Source: a virus
Strand: one strand, 5' to 3'
Length of the DNA: 64,000 bases
Virus record (IMG/VR): IMGVR_UViG_3300047510_003155
Location: 31,913 to 95,912 of that record
The translations under genes and the position numbers were made by a program. Under the pieces are notes generated by a model. That model was given only the letters and a program-made list of their open reading frames with translations. It was not told the DNA's origin and did not search any database. Position 1 is the stretch's first letter. Every line of letters begins with the position of its first letter. Shown one piece after another: positions 30,757 through 39,429 of the stretch.

Positions 30757-30785
30757 TTGACGCCAGCCCCCTACCGTGCTATGAT
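30757..30785 (+). promoter_or_regulatory. Strong sigma70-type promoter of an early island
   Basis: TTGACG, 17 bases, TATGAT, starting 4 bases after the fibre gene's stop. It should direct host polymerase through the small genes and tRNAs to 32590, unlike the late promoters around it. Confidence 0.85.
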
Positions 30786-30811
30786 ACTTGGGTAATCACG
30801 GAACGAACCGA

Positions 30812-30994
30812 ATGCAAGATGAGTACCTGACGCGATGTGTCGTTGATCCAATTAAACGAACCGTGTATCTTTACTCCAGTGAGGGGTCAGAACGTGAAGT
30901 GGTCTGTGATACGGTTGATGAGTTTATGAACGTGCTAGAATTCGTACGTTCGACGGTGGATGAGAAAACACTTTCATACGCAAATCCACTTTAA
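30812..30994 (+). CDS. Small hypothetical early protein, 60 aa
   Basis: I chose ATG at 30812 (MQDEYLTRCVVDPIKRTVYL); a TTG at 30788 in frame would lie at the predicted transcription start, so it is unlikely. The sequence continues YSSEGSEREVVCDTVDEFMN and ends DEKTLSYANPL. Mixed alpha/beta, with two cysteines. I recall similar sequences in other T4-like cyanophages. Function unknown. Confidence 0.7.
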   Translation: MQDEYLTRCVVDPIKRTVYLYSSEGSEREVVCDTVDEFMNVLEFVRSTVDEKTLSYANPL

Positions 30995-31052
30995 GTTTCA
31001 TTTAGGGTGGAAAAATTTTCCCGGTAAAAATTGCCCTTATTACTTTTTTCAA

Positions 31053-31232
31053 ATGCGTCCAGAAACAAGAGAATCAATGGAAATGCTGTTCTCAGCAAAA
31101 TGGAATGTTCCAAAAGCAGCAGCAAACTGTAATCTTACAAACAAAGAAATGAAGATTACGTTTAATGAATACTGCACTTTACATCCTCCGACTTATACGG
31201 TAGAATCTGATAGTCAACTCAGTCTTCTCTGA
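31053..31232 (+). CDS. Small HTH-like protein, 59 aa
   Basis: MRPETRESMEMLFSAKWNVP is followed by KAAANCNLTNKEMKITFNEY, a pattern that could form a helix-turn-helix. The upstream in-frame ATG at 30960 overlaps the preceding gene, so 31053 is preferred. The 58 bases before it hold a GGAAA-AAT-TTTCC inverted repeat of unknown role. The stop codon is inside the stem of a terminator. Possible transcription regulator; not proven. Confidence 0.66.
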   Translation: MRPETRESMEMLFSAKWNVPKAAANCNLTNKEMKITFNEYCTLHPPTYTVESDSQLSLL

Positions 31233-31240
31233 GTTTTTTA
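31216..31240 (+). terminator. Intrinsic terminator overlapping a stop codon
   Basis: AACTCAG (31216-31222) pairs with CTGAGTT (31229-31235), followed by a T run. It ends just before tRNA-Leu, so the tRNA may depend on read-through or RNA processing here. Confidence 0.65.
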
Positions 31241-31241
31241 T

Positions 31242-31325
31242 GGGCGTGTGACGTAATTGGTAGCCGTACCGAACTTAAAATTCGTTGGGAGTAATCCCGT
31301 GGGGGTTCGAGTCCCCCCATGCCCA
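31242..31325 (+). tRNA. tRNA-Leu (anticodon UAA)
   Basis: 84 bases with acceptor stem GGGCGTG/CATGCCC, anticodon loop CTTAAAA (anticodon TAA at 31276-31278), a long variable arm (GGGA-GTAA-TCCC) expected for leucine, and T arm GGGGG-TTCGAGT-CCCCC. No CCA is encoded. The anticodon stem has one mismatch at its base. It reads UUA (and UUG) codons, which suit this A+T-rich genome. Confidence 0.93.
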
Positions 31326-31377
31326 TTAGAGGTTATAAACGACTTCTAAATAAAACAAAAGTATAAGGAACTATTCT

Positions 31378-31647
31378 ATGAAATACAGAATAGATGCCAG
31401 ATATGTTTGGTACAACAGAGGAACACAACTTGTTCTGATGTATTTCATACAAAGTTTACCTTTTACTTTTGACGATGTTCCTGATAGTTACATTTACGAT
31501 CCGGAAGTCCTTGAATGTGCAGACAACGAAAGACGATTTGAACCAGAGGATTTATATCAAGCATCTTACTATCTTATGATGGAAGAATGTCATCCTCTGA
31601 TGTTTGAAGTCGATCTGGAAAATCCAGAAATGATGCCTGCAGATTAA
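31378..31647 (+). CDS. Hypothetical protein between the two tRNAs, 89 aa
   Basis: MKYRIDARYVWYNRGTQLVL, then a hydrophobic beta strand (MYFIQSLPFTFDDVP) and an acidic C-terminus (ECHPLMFEVDLENPEMMPAD). A weak TAAGGAA site precedes the ATG. It ends one base before tRNA-Thr. No recognised domain; its place between tRNA genes implies expression with the early island. Confidence 0.65.
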   Translation: MKYRIDARYVWYNRGTQLVLMYFIQSLPFTFDDVPDSYIYDPEVLECADNERRFEPEDLYQASYYLMMEECHPLMFEVDLENPEMMPAD

Positions 31648-31648
31648 T

Positions 31649-31720
31649 GCCCTTGTAGCTCAGTGGTAGAGCAATGGTTTTGTAAACCATTTGTCGCAAG
31701 TTCGACTCTTGTCGGGGGCT
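31649..31720 (+). tRNA. tRNA-Thr (anticodon UGU)
   Basis: 72 bases: acceptor GCCCTTG/CGGGGGC (two G-U pairs), D arm GCTCAGTGGTAGAGC, anticodon stem ATGGT/ACCAT with loop TTTGTAA (anticodon TGT at 31681-31683) and T arm containing TTCGACT. No CCA is encoded. It reads ACA codons, frequent in this genome. Confidence 0.94.
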
Positions 31721-31740
31721 CTTAAAACCTAAGTTTTAAA

Positions 31741-31911
31741 ATGAAGATAAATCTCTGGTACTGCAAAGATATGCAACAATGGCGTTGGACTCTTACCGAC
31801 GACTCAAGACCTATTCTTAAGCAAGAATCAGGTCAGCAACCAGATCTTCGTACAGCAATGAATGACGTTGCAAATACCGTAGAATATATGATGAAATCCT
31901 CACAAGAATGA
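31741..31911 (+). CDS. Small hypothetical protein, 56 aa
   Basis: A 57-codon frame directly after tRNA-Thr: MKINLWYCKDMQQWRWTLTD, continuing to TVEYMMKSSQE. The stop overlaps the Mom-like gene by 4 bases (ATGA), a strong sign of a real coupled gene. Trp-rich start, helical end. Function unknown; it may act with the modification enzyme. Confidence 0.68.
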   Translation: MKINLWYCKDMQQWRWTLTDDSRPILKQESGQQPDLRTAMNDVANTVEYMMKSSQE

Positions 31912-32543
31912 GTAAAAATACTCAGTACTTTATAGATAGAGTAGGTAAAGAAGAAATCAAAAATCTTCTTTATACCTATCATTATCTTAAAGACGAATCA
32001 AAAGATTTTAAAAGTGGGAATAATTACGGTCTTTTCCGATCATCTGTTACTGATGTCCTTCATATTGATAAGTGCTTGGGTTGTTGTGTCTTTACTAAGA
32101 TCCCCGTCCCAGAGATAGCAGTTGGGGCATTTGGATTACAAAGACACGAACAGGAAGGTCTTTATGAACTTTCAAGACTTTGTATTCATCCTGATATTCA
32201 GAAAACAGAGTATAACATTACCTCTTGGTTCGTCAGTCGTTGTATAAAGAGGTTCCGAAAAGATGCCCGCGTTCGTGCTATTCTTAGTTACGCTGATGCT
32301 AATCACCACTCTGGAGTTATATACAGAGCTTGTAATTTTACTTACTACGGTCTAACAGCACCCAAAAAAGACTTTTACTATGCTGATGGTACAAAGCATT
32401 CAAGGGGAAGTGTGAAGGGTGCTGAAGGTGAGTGGAGAGAAAGAAGTCGTAAACACAGGTATTTGATGATCTTTGATAAAGAACTCAAGAAACGCTTGAC
32501 TTGGAAAGAGGAGAAGTGGTATAATAGTCAAGGCGATACTTAA
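31908..32543 (+). CDS. Mom-like DNA adenine modification protein (GNAT fold)
   Basis: 211 residues. The pattern LLYTYHYLKDESKDFKSGNN, YGLFRS, CCVFTKIPVPE, YELSRLCIHPDIQKTEYN, then FVSRCIKRFRKD and GVIYRACNFTYYGLTAP is that of phage Mom-family proteins. These acetyltransferase-like enzymes place a carbamoylmethyl-type group on adenine to shield phage DNA from host restriction. Early expression (sigma70 promoter upstream) would suit protection of new DNA. The C-terminal codons contain a TTGACT/TATAAT promoter. Chemistry here is inferred from the family. Confidence 0.78.
   Translation: MSKNTQYFIDRVGKEEIKNLLYTYHYLKDESKDFKSGNNYGLFRSSVTDVLHIDKCLGCCVFTKIPVPEIAVGAFGLQRHEQEGLYELSRLCIHPDIQKTEYNITSWFVSRCIKRFRKDARVRAILSYADANHHSGVIYRACNFTYYGLTAPKKDFYYADGTKHSRGSVKGAEGEWRERSRKHRYLMIFDKELKKRLTWKEEKWYNSQGDT
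32496..32525 (+). promoter_or_regulatory. Sigma70-type promoter inside the Mom-like gene
   Basis: TTGACT, 18 bases, TATAAT, in the last codons of the Mom-like gene. The only thing between its start (about 32532) and the terminator at 32567-32590 is a short RNA of about 55-60 nt. Confidence 0.55.
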
Positions 32544-32566
32544 CCAGTCCCTTCCGTGTGCTTCAG

Positions 32567-32590
32567 AACCCTCCTTTGTGAGGGTTTTGT
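32567..32590 (+). terminator. Intrinsic terminator of the early island
   Basis: AACCCTC (32567-32573) pairs with GAGGGTT (32580-32586) around CTTTGT, followed by TTGTTGT. It insulates the early island from the next late gene. Confidence 0.82.
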
Positions 32591-32596
32591 TGTATG

Positions 32597-32603
32597 ATAA
32601 ATA
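32597..32603 (+). promoter_or_regulatory. T4-type late promoter for the 2020-residue gene
   Basis: ATAAATA, just after the terminator and 31 bases before the ATG at 32634. Confidence 0.7.
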
Positions 32604-32633
32604 ATCCATAACGGAACTATAAGTATTAATAAG

Positions 32634-35600
32634 ATGGGTCTCTCCAGATTAGATAATTTTCTGAAGTCAGCAAGAGGAACAATTCTTTATGTTGATCCAA
32701 ACGCTTTAGATTCAACCGATAGTATAGAAAATCAGGGAAATTCTCTTGCAAGGCCATTTAAAACCATTCAAAGGGCATTAATAGAGGCAGCAAGATTTTC
32801 GTATCAAAGGGGAAAAGATAACGATAGATTTGGAAAGACCACTATTTTACTATATCCTGGCGAGCATATTGTAGATAATCGTCCTGGATGGATTCCCATA
32901 GGCAGCGGACAATATCAATTAAGAAGTAGTCAAACTTCTACTGATTTTTCTGATTGGGACCTAACATCCAATTTTGATGTTACTGCAGAAAATAACGTAC
33001 TTTATAAATTAAATTCGGTTCATGGTGGTGTCATAGTACCTAGAGGAACTTCAATCGTCGGATTAGATCTTCGTAAGACAAAAGTTCGTCCAACATACGT
33101 TCCAAATCCAGAGAATGATAATATTGAAAGATCTTGTATTTTCCGTCTAACTGGTGCTTGTTACTTATGGCAATTTACTGTTCTTGATGCAGATCCAAAT
33201 GGACAGTGTTATTATGATTATACGATTAATAAGGTTGTTCCTAATTTTTCTCACCACAAATTAACTGCATTTGAATATGCTGATGGTGTTAATAATGTTG
33301 TAATTGATGATGATTTTATTTCAAAGACTGATTATGGTCGTACAGACCTCGATATGTATTATGAAAGAGTTGGATTAGTTTACGGTCAATCATCTGGTAG
33401 AGAAATATCAAACGATTATCCACCTTCATCTGTTGTTGATATTGAACCAGTTATTGATGAGTATAGGATTGTAGGTTCCAGAGGTTCTGAAGTAGGAATT
33501 ACAAGCATTCGTGCTGGGGATGGAATCACTGCAACAAATACAATTACAGTAACAACTGCAGAAAGTCTTGAAGGAATTAGTGTTGATACTCCAATTCAAA
33601 TTTCTGGTGTAAGTGAAGTTGGTTATGATGGTAAATTTGTTATTTTCTCTATTACAAGTGATACTGAATTTGTATATAAAGCATCCACCATTCCAAATAG
33701 TCCAATAGGATCAGTTTCAAGTGCCACTGCAAGTATATCAGTTGATACTGTAACCTCAGCATCTCCATATATCTTTAATATTTCTCTACGTTCTGTTTAT
33801 GGAATGTGTGGATTGCTTGCTGATGGAGATAAAGCAACTGGATTTAAGAGTATGGTTGTTTCCCAATTTACTGGGGTAGGTTTGCAGAAGGATGATAATG
33901 CATTCGTAAAATACGATAGCTCAACTGGAACATATAAAGATTCTACATCAAACTTTACTAACTTATTTGCAGATTCTAATGCAAAATATAAACCGGCATA
34001 TGAAAACTTCCATATTAAGGCAACAAACGATGCTTACCTTCAGTTAGTATCTGTATTTGCTATTGGATACGCACAACATTTTGTTGCGGAGAATGGTGGA
34101 GATATGTCCATCAACAACTCCAATTCTAATTTTGGTTCTAAAGCACTTGTTTCATCTGGATTTAAGAGGGAGGCATTTTTAAGAGATAATACTGGATATA
34201 TTACTCATGTTATTGCTCCACAGGAAATCGAAGCAGAAGAGGGATCGGTTGAGTTCATTGCGATTGATGTTGATAAAACTGTAGGAGTTGCAAGTACAAA
34301 TAGACTTTATTTGTATAATTATACTGATTTAAATAATCCACCAACAAATGTCATTGATGGATTTAGAATTGGTGCTAAAGTAGATGATGAACTATACGTT
34401 CAGGTTGTATCGAGTGGCATTTCATCAGAATATTCTGCTCGAATTATTATGCCAAGTACGGAGTTTTCTTCAAATGAAACTTCGTATCAAAAATCATTTA
34501 ACGTCCTAAAGACTTCTGCGTCAGAAAATAGTATTGTTGATAAAATTGTATCATTTGGTGTACCACACTCATTTAAGACTGGAGAATCAATAAGAATTAT
34601 TAGTGATGATGGTAATCTCCCCAGTTCAATTTCCCCATCAAAAGTCTATTATGTAATTGCAAATGATCTTGCTGGAGTTGGCATAGGATCTACTCAGATT
34701 AAAATAGCTCAAACATTTACGGACGCTTTCCAAGATATTGCAATTTCACCAAGTAAAAAGGGCGGAAATCTTACAGTTTTAAGTAGAGTATCTGATAAGA
34801 ATTCTGGAGATGTAGGACATCCAGTTCAATGGGATTCTTCAGAAGGGCAGTGGTATATTAATGTTGCAACTGCATCTACTGAAAATACAATTTACGATAC
34901 AGTTGTTGGTTTGGGAACTACTTCTCTTGGGTATGCCACCCCAAGAACTTATATTAAAAGAAAAACGGATTTTAGAAATCTTTCAGACACTATTTACAAA
35001 GTTCGTTATGTAATTCCAAAGTCTTCTTCAGTTACTGCAAGACCTCCTCTTGATGCATTTGTTCTTCAGGATGCAAGTTCTGGTATTGGTACTGGAACCG
35101 CAGAAATTTCTAAGTATTTTGATCTAACAAATACATTATCTTTATCTAATGAAAACGAACTTAGAAATCCAAGATTTATTGCAACTTGTACCTGGTCTTC
35201 TTCTGGCATTACTACTGTTACAACAGAACTTCCTCATGACTTAAAAGTTGGGAATACCGTTGAGATTGTCAGCGTTCAGAGTAGCCCAAACAATTTAACA
35301 GGAATTGCAAATACTGGATTTAATGGTACATTTACTGTTACTGCAATTAAAAACACCAGACAGTTTACTTATCAACTTTCTGATAATCCAGGTGCTTTCT
35401 TTAATAATACTTCAATTAGAGATGCGGATCTTCCAAGGTTTTCGAGAAAATCTTTAACTGGTACATATCAACTTTACAGAAGTCAAGAAGTTCAAGAGTA
35501 TATTCCAAACGTACAAGATGGTGTTTATCATCTTTTACTTATTGACGCTTCAAATTCACCGTCAATAGAACCATTCACTGATTTAAAATTCTCTCAACCA

Positions 35601-38600
35601 ATACAATATCTTTATCCTCAGTTTAATAGAGACAATCCAACGTCAGATCCAGAAGCATCAAAATCTTTTGCAGTATCCGACATTATTGGTAAGGTTGTTA
35701 TTAATGAACCTCAAAAATCACTTACAAAAGAAGCACTTGGAAATCTTTTAGATGATATTAACGTTGGATTTGGAATCACAAATATTGCATCAAATTCTGC
35801 AGGAACAGCGCATACAATTTATACTACGTATGATCATGGATTTGCTGGTATTACTTCAGTAAGTATTACTGGTGCTGGATCTACTTATGCCACAGGAACA
35901 TATTATAACGTTCCTCTTGTCGGAGCTGCTGGTTCTACTACAGGTGATTATGCAACTGCTGCCGTAACTGTAAGTGTTGCCGGAACTATCAGTAAAGTTG
36001 TTATAATGAATAGAGGTAGTGCTTATGGAATAGGAAATACTCTTGCTATCCTAGATGTTCCAAGAAATGCTGGATCAATTGCTGCTTATGTAACGGTTCA
36101 ACAAATTCAGAACAATGTCGGTGATACTTTAGTTGTTTCTGGAGTAAGTTCTTCTCAATATAATGGTGTTTATAATATTACTCAAGTACCCATTGGGTCT
36201 ACAAAAGCAATTTTAGTTGGATCTGCAAACTCTATTTCAAGTCCATCAACAACTGGTATTGGAGTTACTGCAACATCTTCTGCAAATGTAGTTGTAAGTG
36301 GATCATCAATCGGCATATCAAGCATCACATATGATGCTGCAACTGGTATTTCTACAGTATCTTTCAGTAGAGCACACGGATTTAGAGTAAATGATAAGAT
36401 TAGGATTGGTGGAGCATCGGACAGTATTTTTAATAATGAATTTATTGTAAAGACTACACCTTCTGTTGCTGTTGCATCTACACAACTTACAATAAACACT
36501 GGTGTTAAAAATGCATCTCCAATTTATGGAGGAACTCTAACTGCATATCCACTCTTCTTAAATTCTTATGGTGGAGATTTAACACTAGAAAATGAAAAGA
36601 CCTCTTCTCGACTTGTGGCGCAGTATGCTGGAATTACAACTGTTTCTACAGCATTAATTGATATTACATCAACAAATAATGATCCACTTACTATTCAGAA
36701 CGCAGTTGCTTGTGGACTGAGAATGGGTGATTATATTCAGATTGATAATGAAATTTTCCGTATTCGCTCTGCTGTTACAAGCGATCAAGTTTATGTTTTT
36801 AGATCAGTTCTTGGAACTCAGAAACAAACTCACTTAGACAACTCAGTTGTTAGAAAGGTTAAACCAATTCCAATTGAATTCCGCAGAAACTCAATTATTC
36901 GCGCATCGGGACACACCTTTGAGTATATGGGATTTGGTCCTGGAAACTACTCAACAGCACTTCCAGAAAGACAAAATCGCATTATCACAGGTCAGGAAGA
37001 AATTCTTTCGCAGGCAACAAAAGTTGATGGTGGTGTTGCAATCTTCACTGGTATGAATAGTGATGGAGATTTCTACACTGGAAACAAGAAGATTAACTCT
37101 TCAACAGGTCAAGAAGAAATCTTTGATGCACCAGTTCCAACTGTTACTGGCGAAGAGCCAAGTGTAAGTGTTGTAAATATTGGATTTGACGTTCTCACTC
37201 CTCTCGAAATTTCAGTTAATAGATCTATTAGAGTTGAGGGTGGACCAGATTCAACATTAATTTCTGAGTTTGATGGTCCTGTTGTCTTTAATAATAAGAT
37301 TACTTCTACTTCATCTAAGGGAATTGAAGCAGCGTCTCTATATCTTCAAGGTGATGCATTTGTTTCTAGAAAATTAACTGTTGGTATTTCAACTCCAACT
37401 CAAGCAGGAAATCCCGGAGATATAGTTACACGCACGGAACCACAAAGTGGTAATAGTGTTGGGTGGGTTTATACTACAAACAATCGTTGGGAACAGTTTG
37501 GAACTATTGGTGATGAAGGAAAAGATCCATCCATCAGAATTGGAATTTCTTCTAATGGAAATTTTGTAGGACTTTCTACGTTAATTGACTTTAAGGCAGT
37601 TGGAGATGTTGAAATATCAACAGAACATGATGATATTGTTGGTATTACTTCATTGACTATTTCTAATGTCAATAAGATTGAAGTCTCTAGGAATGTAACT
37701 AATAATTTTATTGGAACTGCCACACAACTTAATTTCGTTGGTATTGGTATTACCGTTACTTCTGATTTTGATGTTTCTTCTGGAATTGCTACGATTAGTT
37801 TTGATGGTTTATCTCTTAATGAATTGCCAGATATTGCTCCTCCTGGTGGAAATATTGGAGAACTTCAATATAATTTAAATGGAGTTCTCTTTGGTGGAGT
37901 CACGGGTTCTTCCTATGATTCAGTAATTAATCAACTTAATGTTGCCTCAACACTGAATGTTGCAATTTCTACATCATCTTCAGCATTAGTAGTTACTCAA
38001 ACTGGAACTGGAAATGCACTTTTAGTTCAAGATGAAACAAATGATGCATCTCCATTTGTAATTTCAAACAATGGTGGTGTCGGAATTGGAAGAGCAATAC
38101 CTCAAGCAAGACTTGATATTACTTCTACTGATGAAACTTCCCTGAGAATTAGATCAACGTATGGTGGAGGTCCTGTTGTAAGAATTGATAGTTCCTTAGA
38201 TGACACCTCACCATTCATTATTGATGCATCAGGAAGTGTTGGTATTAATACTCTTACTGTTGCTTCTGGTATTTCTCTGGATGTTGTTGGTAATGCTGGA
38301 GTAACTGGAGAAATTCGTTATTATAATTCTACTAGAACAAACTATGTTGCATTTAAGGCACAAGAAACTATCGCATCAAACGTTGTCTGGTCTCTACCAA
38401 ATGTAGTTGGAGCAGCAAATAGCATTCTATATTCTGTAACACCAGGAGTTCTTGGTTGGACCTCAATTAAGAATGCCCTTTCATTGGCAACAACTGATGA
38501 TCTTCCAGAAGGAAATACGAATAAGTATTATACTGATGCGAGAGTTGTGAATAAGGTTAAGACTTTAATTGGAGATCAGTGTGGAATTAATGTTACCTTT

Positions 38601-38696
38601 AATGAAGCAACACAAAAAATCGACTATGAAGTTATTGTAACTCAAGAATATGCTCCATTCCCATATTCAACTCGTGGATTTGCTATTCCTCTCTGA
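32634..38696 (+). CDS. Giant beta-rich virion structural protein, 2020 aa
   Basis: The largest gene of the window. Residues about 15-200 carry a pectate-lyase-like start: ILYVDPNALDSTDSIENQGN, ARPFKTIQRALIEAARFS, TTILLYPGEHIV, GGVIVPRGTSIVGLDLRKT. The long middle has repeated beta domains with ITSVSITGAG / VTSITYDAATGISTVSFS-like units and a VVIMNRGSAYGIGNTL G-x-GY-type unit. HTFEYMGFGPGNYSTALPER is shared with the protein at 62351. The C-terminus resembles fibre proteins (GVGIGRAIPQARLDI). No enzyme active site is evident. Likely a baseplate-attached fibre, tailspike or wedge-periphery protein. Confidence 0.78.
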   Translation: MGLSRLDNFLKSARGTILYVDPNALDSTDSIENQGNSLARPFKTIQRALIEAARFSYQRGKDNDRFGKTTILLYPGEHIVDNRPGWIPIGSGQYQLRSSQTSTDFSDWDLTSNFDVTAENNVLYKLNSVHGGVIVPRGTSIVGLDLRKTKVRPTYVPNPENDNIERSCIFRLTGACYLWQFTVLDADPNGQCYYDYTINKVVPNFSHHKLTAFEYADGVNNVVIDDDFISKTDYGRTDLDMYYERVGLVYGQSSGREISNDYPPSSVVDIEPVIDEYRIVGSRGSEVGITSIRAGDGITATNTITVTTAESLEGISVDTPIQISGVSEVGYDGKFVIFSITSDTEFVYKASTIPNSPIGSVSSATASISVDTVTSASPYIFNISLRSVYGMCGLLADGDKATGFKSMVVSQFTGVGLQKDDNAFVKYDSSTGTYKDSTSNFTNLFADSNAKYKPAYENFHIKATNDAYLQLVSVFAIGYAQHFVAENGGDMSINNSNSNFGSKALVSSGFKREAFLRDNTGYITHVIAPQEIEAEEGSVEFIAIDVDKTVGVASTNRLYLYNYTDLNNPPTNVIDGFRIGAKVDDELYVQVVSSGISSEYSARIIMPSTEFSSNETSYQKSFNVLKTSASENSIVDKIVSFGVPHSFKTGESIRIISDDGNLPSSISPSKVYYVIANDLAGVGIGSTQIKIAQTFTDAFQDIAISPSKKGGNLTVLSRVSDKNSGDVGHPVQWDSSEGQWYINVATASTENTIYDTVVGLGTTSLGYATPRTYIKRKTDFRNLSDTIYKVRYVIPKSSSVTARPPLDAFVLQDASSGIGTGTAEISKYFDLTNTLSLSNENELRNPRFIATCTWSSSGITTVTTELPHDLKVGNTVEIVSVQSSPNNLTGIANTGFNGTFTVTAIKNTRQFTYQLSDNPGAFFNNTSIRDADLPRFSRKSLTGTYQLYRSQEVQEYIPNVQDGVYHLLLIDASNSPSIEPFTDLKFSQPIQYLYPQFNRDNPTSDPEASKSFAVSDIIGKVVINEPQKSLTKEALGNLLDDINVGFGITNIASNSAGTAHTIYTTYDHGFAGITSVSITGAGSTYATGTYYNVPLVGAAGSTTGDYATAAVTVSVAGTISKVVIMNRGSAYGIGNTLAILDVPRNAGSIAAYVTVQQIQNNVGDTLVVSGVSSSQYNGVYNITQVPIGSTKAILVGSANSISSPSTTGIGVTATSSANVVVSGSSIGISSITYDAATGISTVSFSRAHGFRVNDKIRIGGASDSIFNNEFIVKTTPSVAVASTQLTINTGVKNASPIYGGTLTAYPLFLNSYGGDLTLENEKTSSRLVAQYAGITTVSTALIDITSTNNDPLTIQNAVACGLRMGDYIQIDNEIFRIRSAVTSDQVYVFRSVLGTQKQTHLDNSVVRKVKPIPIEFRRNSIIRASGHTFEYMGFGPGNYSTALPERQNRIITGQEEILSQATKVDGGVAIFTGMNSDGDFYTGNKKINSSTGQEEIFDAPVPTVTGEEPSVSVVNIGFDVLTPLEISVNRSIRVEGGPDSTLISEFDGPVVFNNKITSTSSKGIEAASLYLQGDAFVSRKLTVGISTPTQAGNPGDIVTRTEPQSGNSVGWVYTTNNRWEQFGTIGDEGKDPSIRIGISSNGNFVGLSTLIDFKAVGDVEISTEHDDIVGITSLTISNVNKIEVSRNVTNNFIGTATQLNFVGIGITVTSDFDVSSGIATISFDGLSLNELPDIAPPGGNIGELQYNLNGVLFGGVTGSSYDSVINQLNVASTLNVAISTSSSALVVTQTGTGNALLVQDETNDASPFVISNNGGVGIGRAIPQARLDITSTDETSLRIRSTYGGGPVVRIDSSLDDTSPFIIDASGSVGINTLTVASGISLDVVGNAGVTGEIRYYNSTRTNYVAFKAQETIASNVVWSLPNVVGAANSILYSVTPGVLGWTSIKNALSLATTDDLPEGNTNKYYTDARVVNKVKTLIGDQCGINVTFNEATQKIDYEVIVTQEYAPFPYSTRGFAIPL

Positions 38697-38700
38697 GGAA

Positions 38701-39351
38701 TTAGCAACCACCTTCTGGCATAACTAATACATTATAAGTGATTTGCTGAACCGTTGGAGAAATTGTAGTATTTTTTCTATCAGTCTTTGAAGTTTTCTTT
38801 CTCGTTAGAAACTGTAAAGACTGATTTGGTTTTAGATAAAGTTCAACAGGGAAAGGAACTTCCATAATTCTATTATTTTTTCTCCACCAGTTGTCAGAAC
38901 TTCCAAAGAAATAATAACTTGAACCTGTTACGACTTCTGAAGAATAGATAAACATATATCCATTATTTCCAGGTCTTGCACTAACGGCATTATTCCACCA
39001 CAGAGAAGGGAAGTTTCTCCATCTTCCCCAGTACCAACTATAATTAAATGAAGTAGATGAAAGTTGTTTTCCTACAATACCTTCCATCCAGTCCGTATCT
39101 ATATCTGGAATGTTTGGAATTTGGACGTATGATGCCGGAACAACTGTTTCTGTAACGATTGCATTACCTGCGTTATCATATGATGGAGTTTGATTGGTCT
39201 GTGCTGGAGTTACAATACGAACCTCACTTGTACCAGTTCCCTCAAGAGAAAGATAATTGAATATAACTCTTACGTTCTGTCCTGTATTATTTGCATATAA
39301 TGTAAAATCCTCATTTTTTGCAAAATATCCAGTAAGTACTTCAGTTGCCAT
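38701..39351 (-). CDS. Trp/Tyr-rich hypothetical virion protein, 216 aa
   Basis: A lone minus-strand gene inside a plus-strand late block. MATEVLTGYFAKNEDFTLYA, then beta strands and an aromatic centre (SFNYSWYWGRWRNFPSLWWN), then VPFPVELYLKPNQSLQFLTR. The pattern looks like an all-beta surface or carbohydrate-binding protein, but no family is recognised. It has its own late promoter on the minus strand and converges on the 2020-residue gene with only four bases between stops. Confidence 0.7.
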   Translation of the reverse strand: MATEVLTGYFAKNEDFTLYANNTGQNVRVIFNYLSLEGTGTSEVRIVTPAQTNQTPSYDNAGNAIVTETVVPASYVQIPNIPDIDTDWMEGIVGKQLSSTSFNYSWYWGRWRNFPSLWWNNAVSARPGNNGYMFIYSSEVVTGSSYYFFGSSDNWWRKNNRIMEVPFPVELYLKPNQSLQFLTRKKTSKTDRKNTTISPTVQQITYNVLVMPEGGC

Positions 39352-39376
39352 TTTTTTATAGTGTTATCTTTTTTAT

Positions 39377-39383
39377 TATTTAG
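39377..39383 (-). promoter_or_regulatory. T4-type late promoter, minus strand
   Basis: CTAAATA on the minus strand, 26 bases before the ATG at 39351; back to back with the plus-strand promoter at 39389. Confidence 0.55.
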
Positions 39384-39388
39384 AATAC

Positions 39389-39395
39389 ATAAATA
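39389..39395 (+). promoter_or_regulatory. T4-type late promoter, plus strand
   Basis: ATAAATA, 35 bases before the ATG at 39430. Confidence 0.65.
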
Positions 39396-39429
39396 ATAGA
39401 AGCAAATTATCGGTGGATAGGGAAACCGA

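Noticed and set aside
31013-31040. GGAAA-AAT-TTTCC inverted repeat between two small early genes
   Set aside because: Short A/T stem without a following T run in position; it may be chance in A+T-rich DNA.
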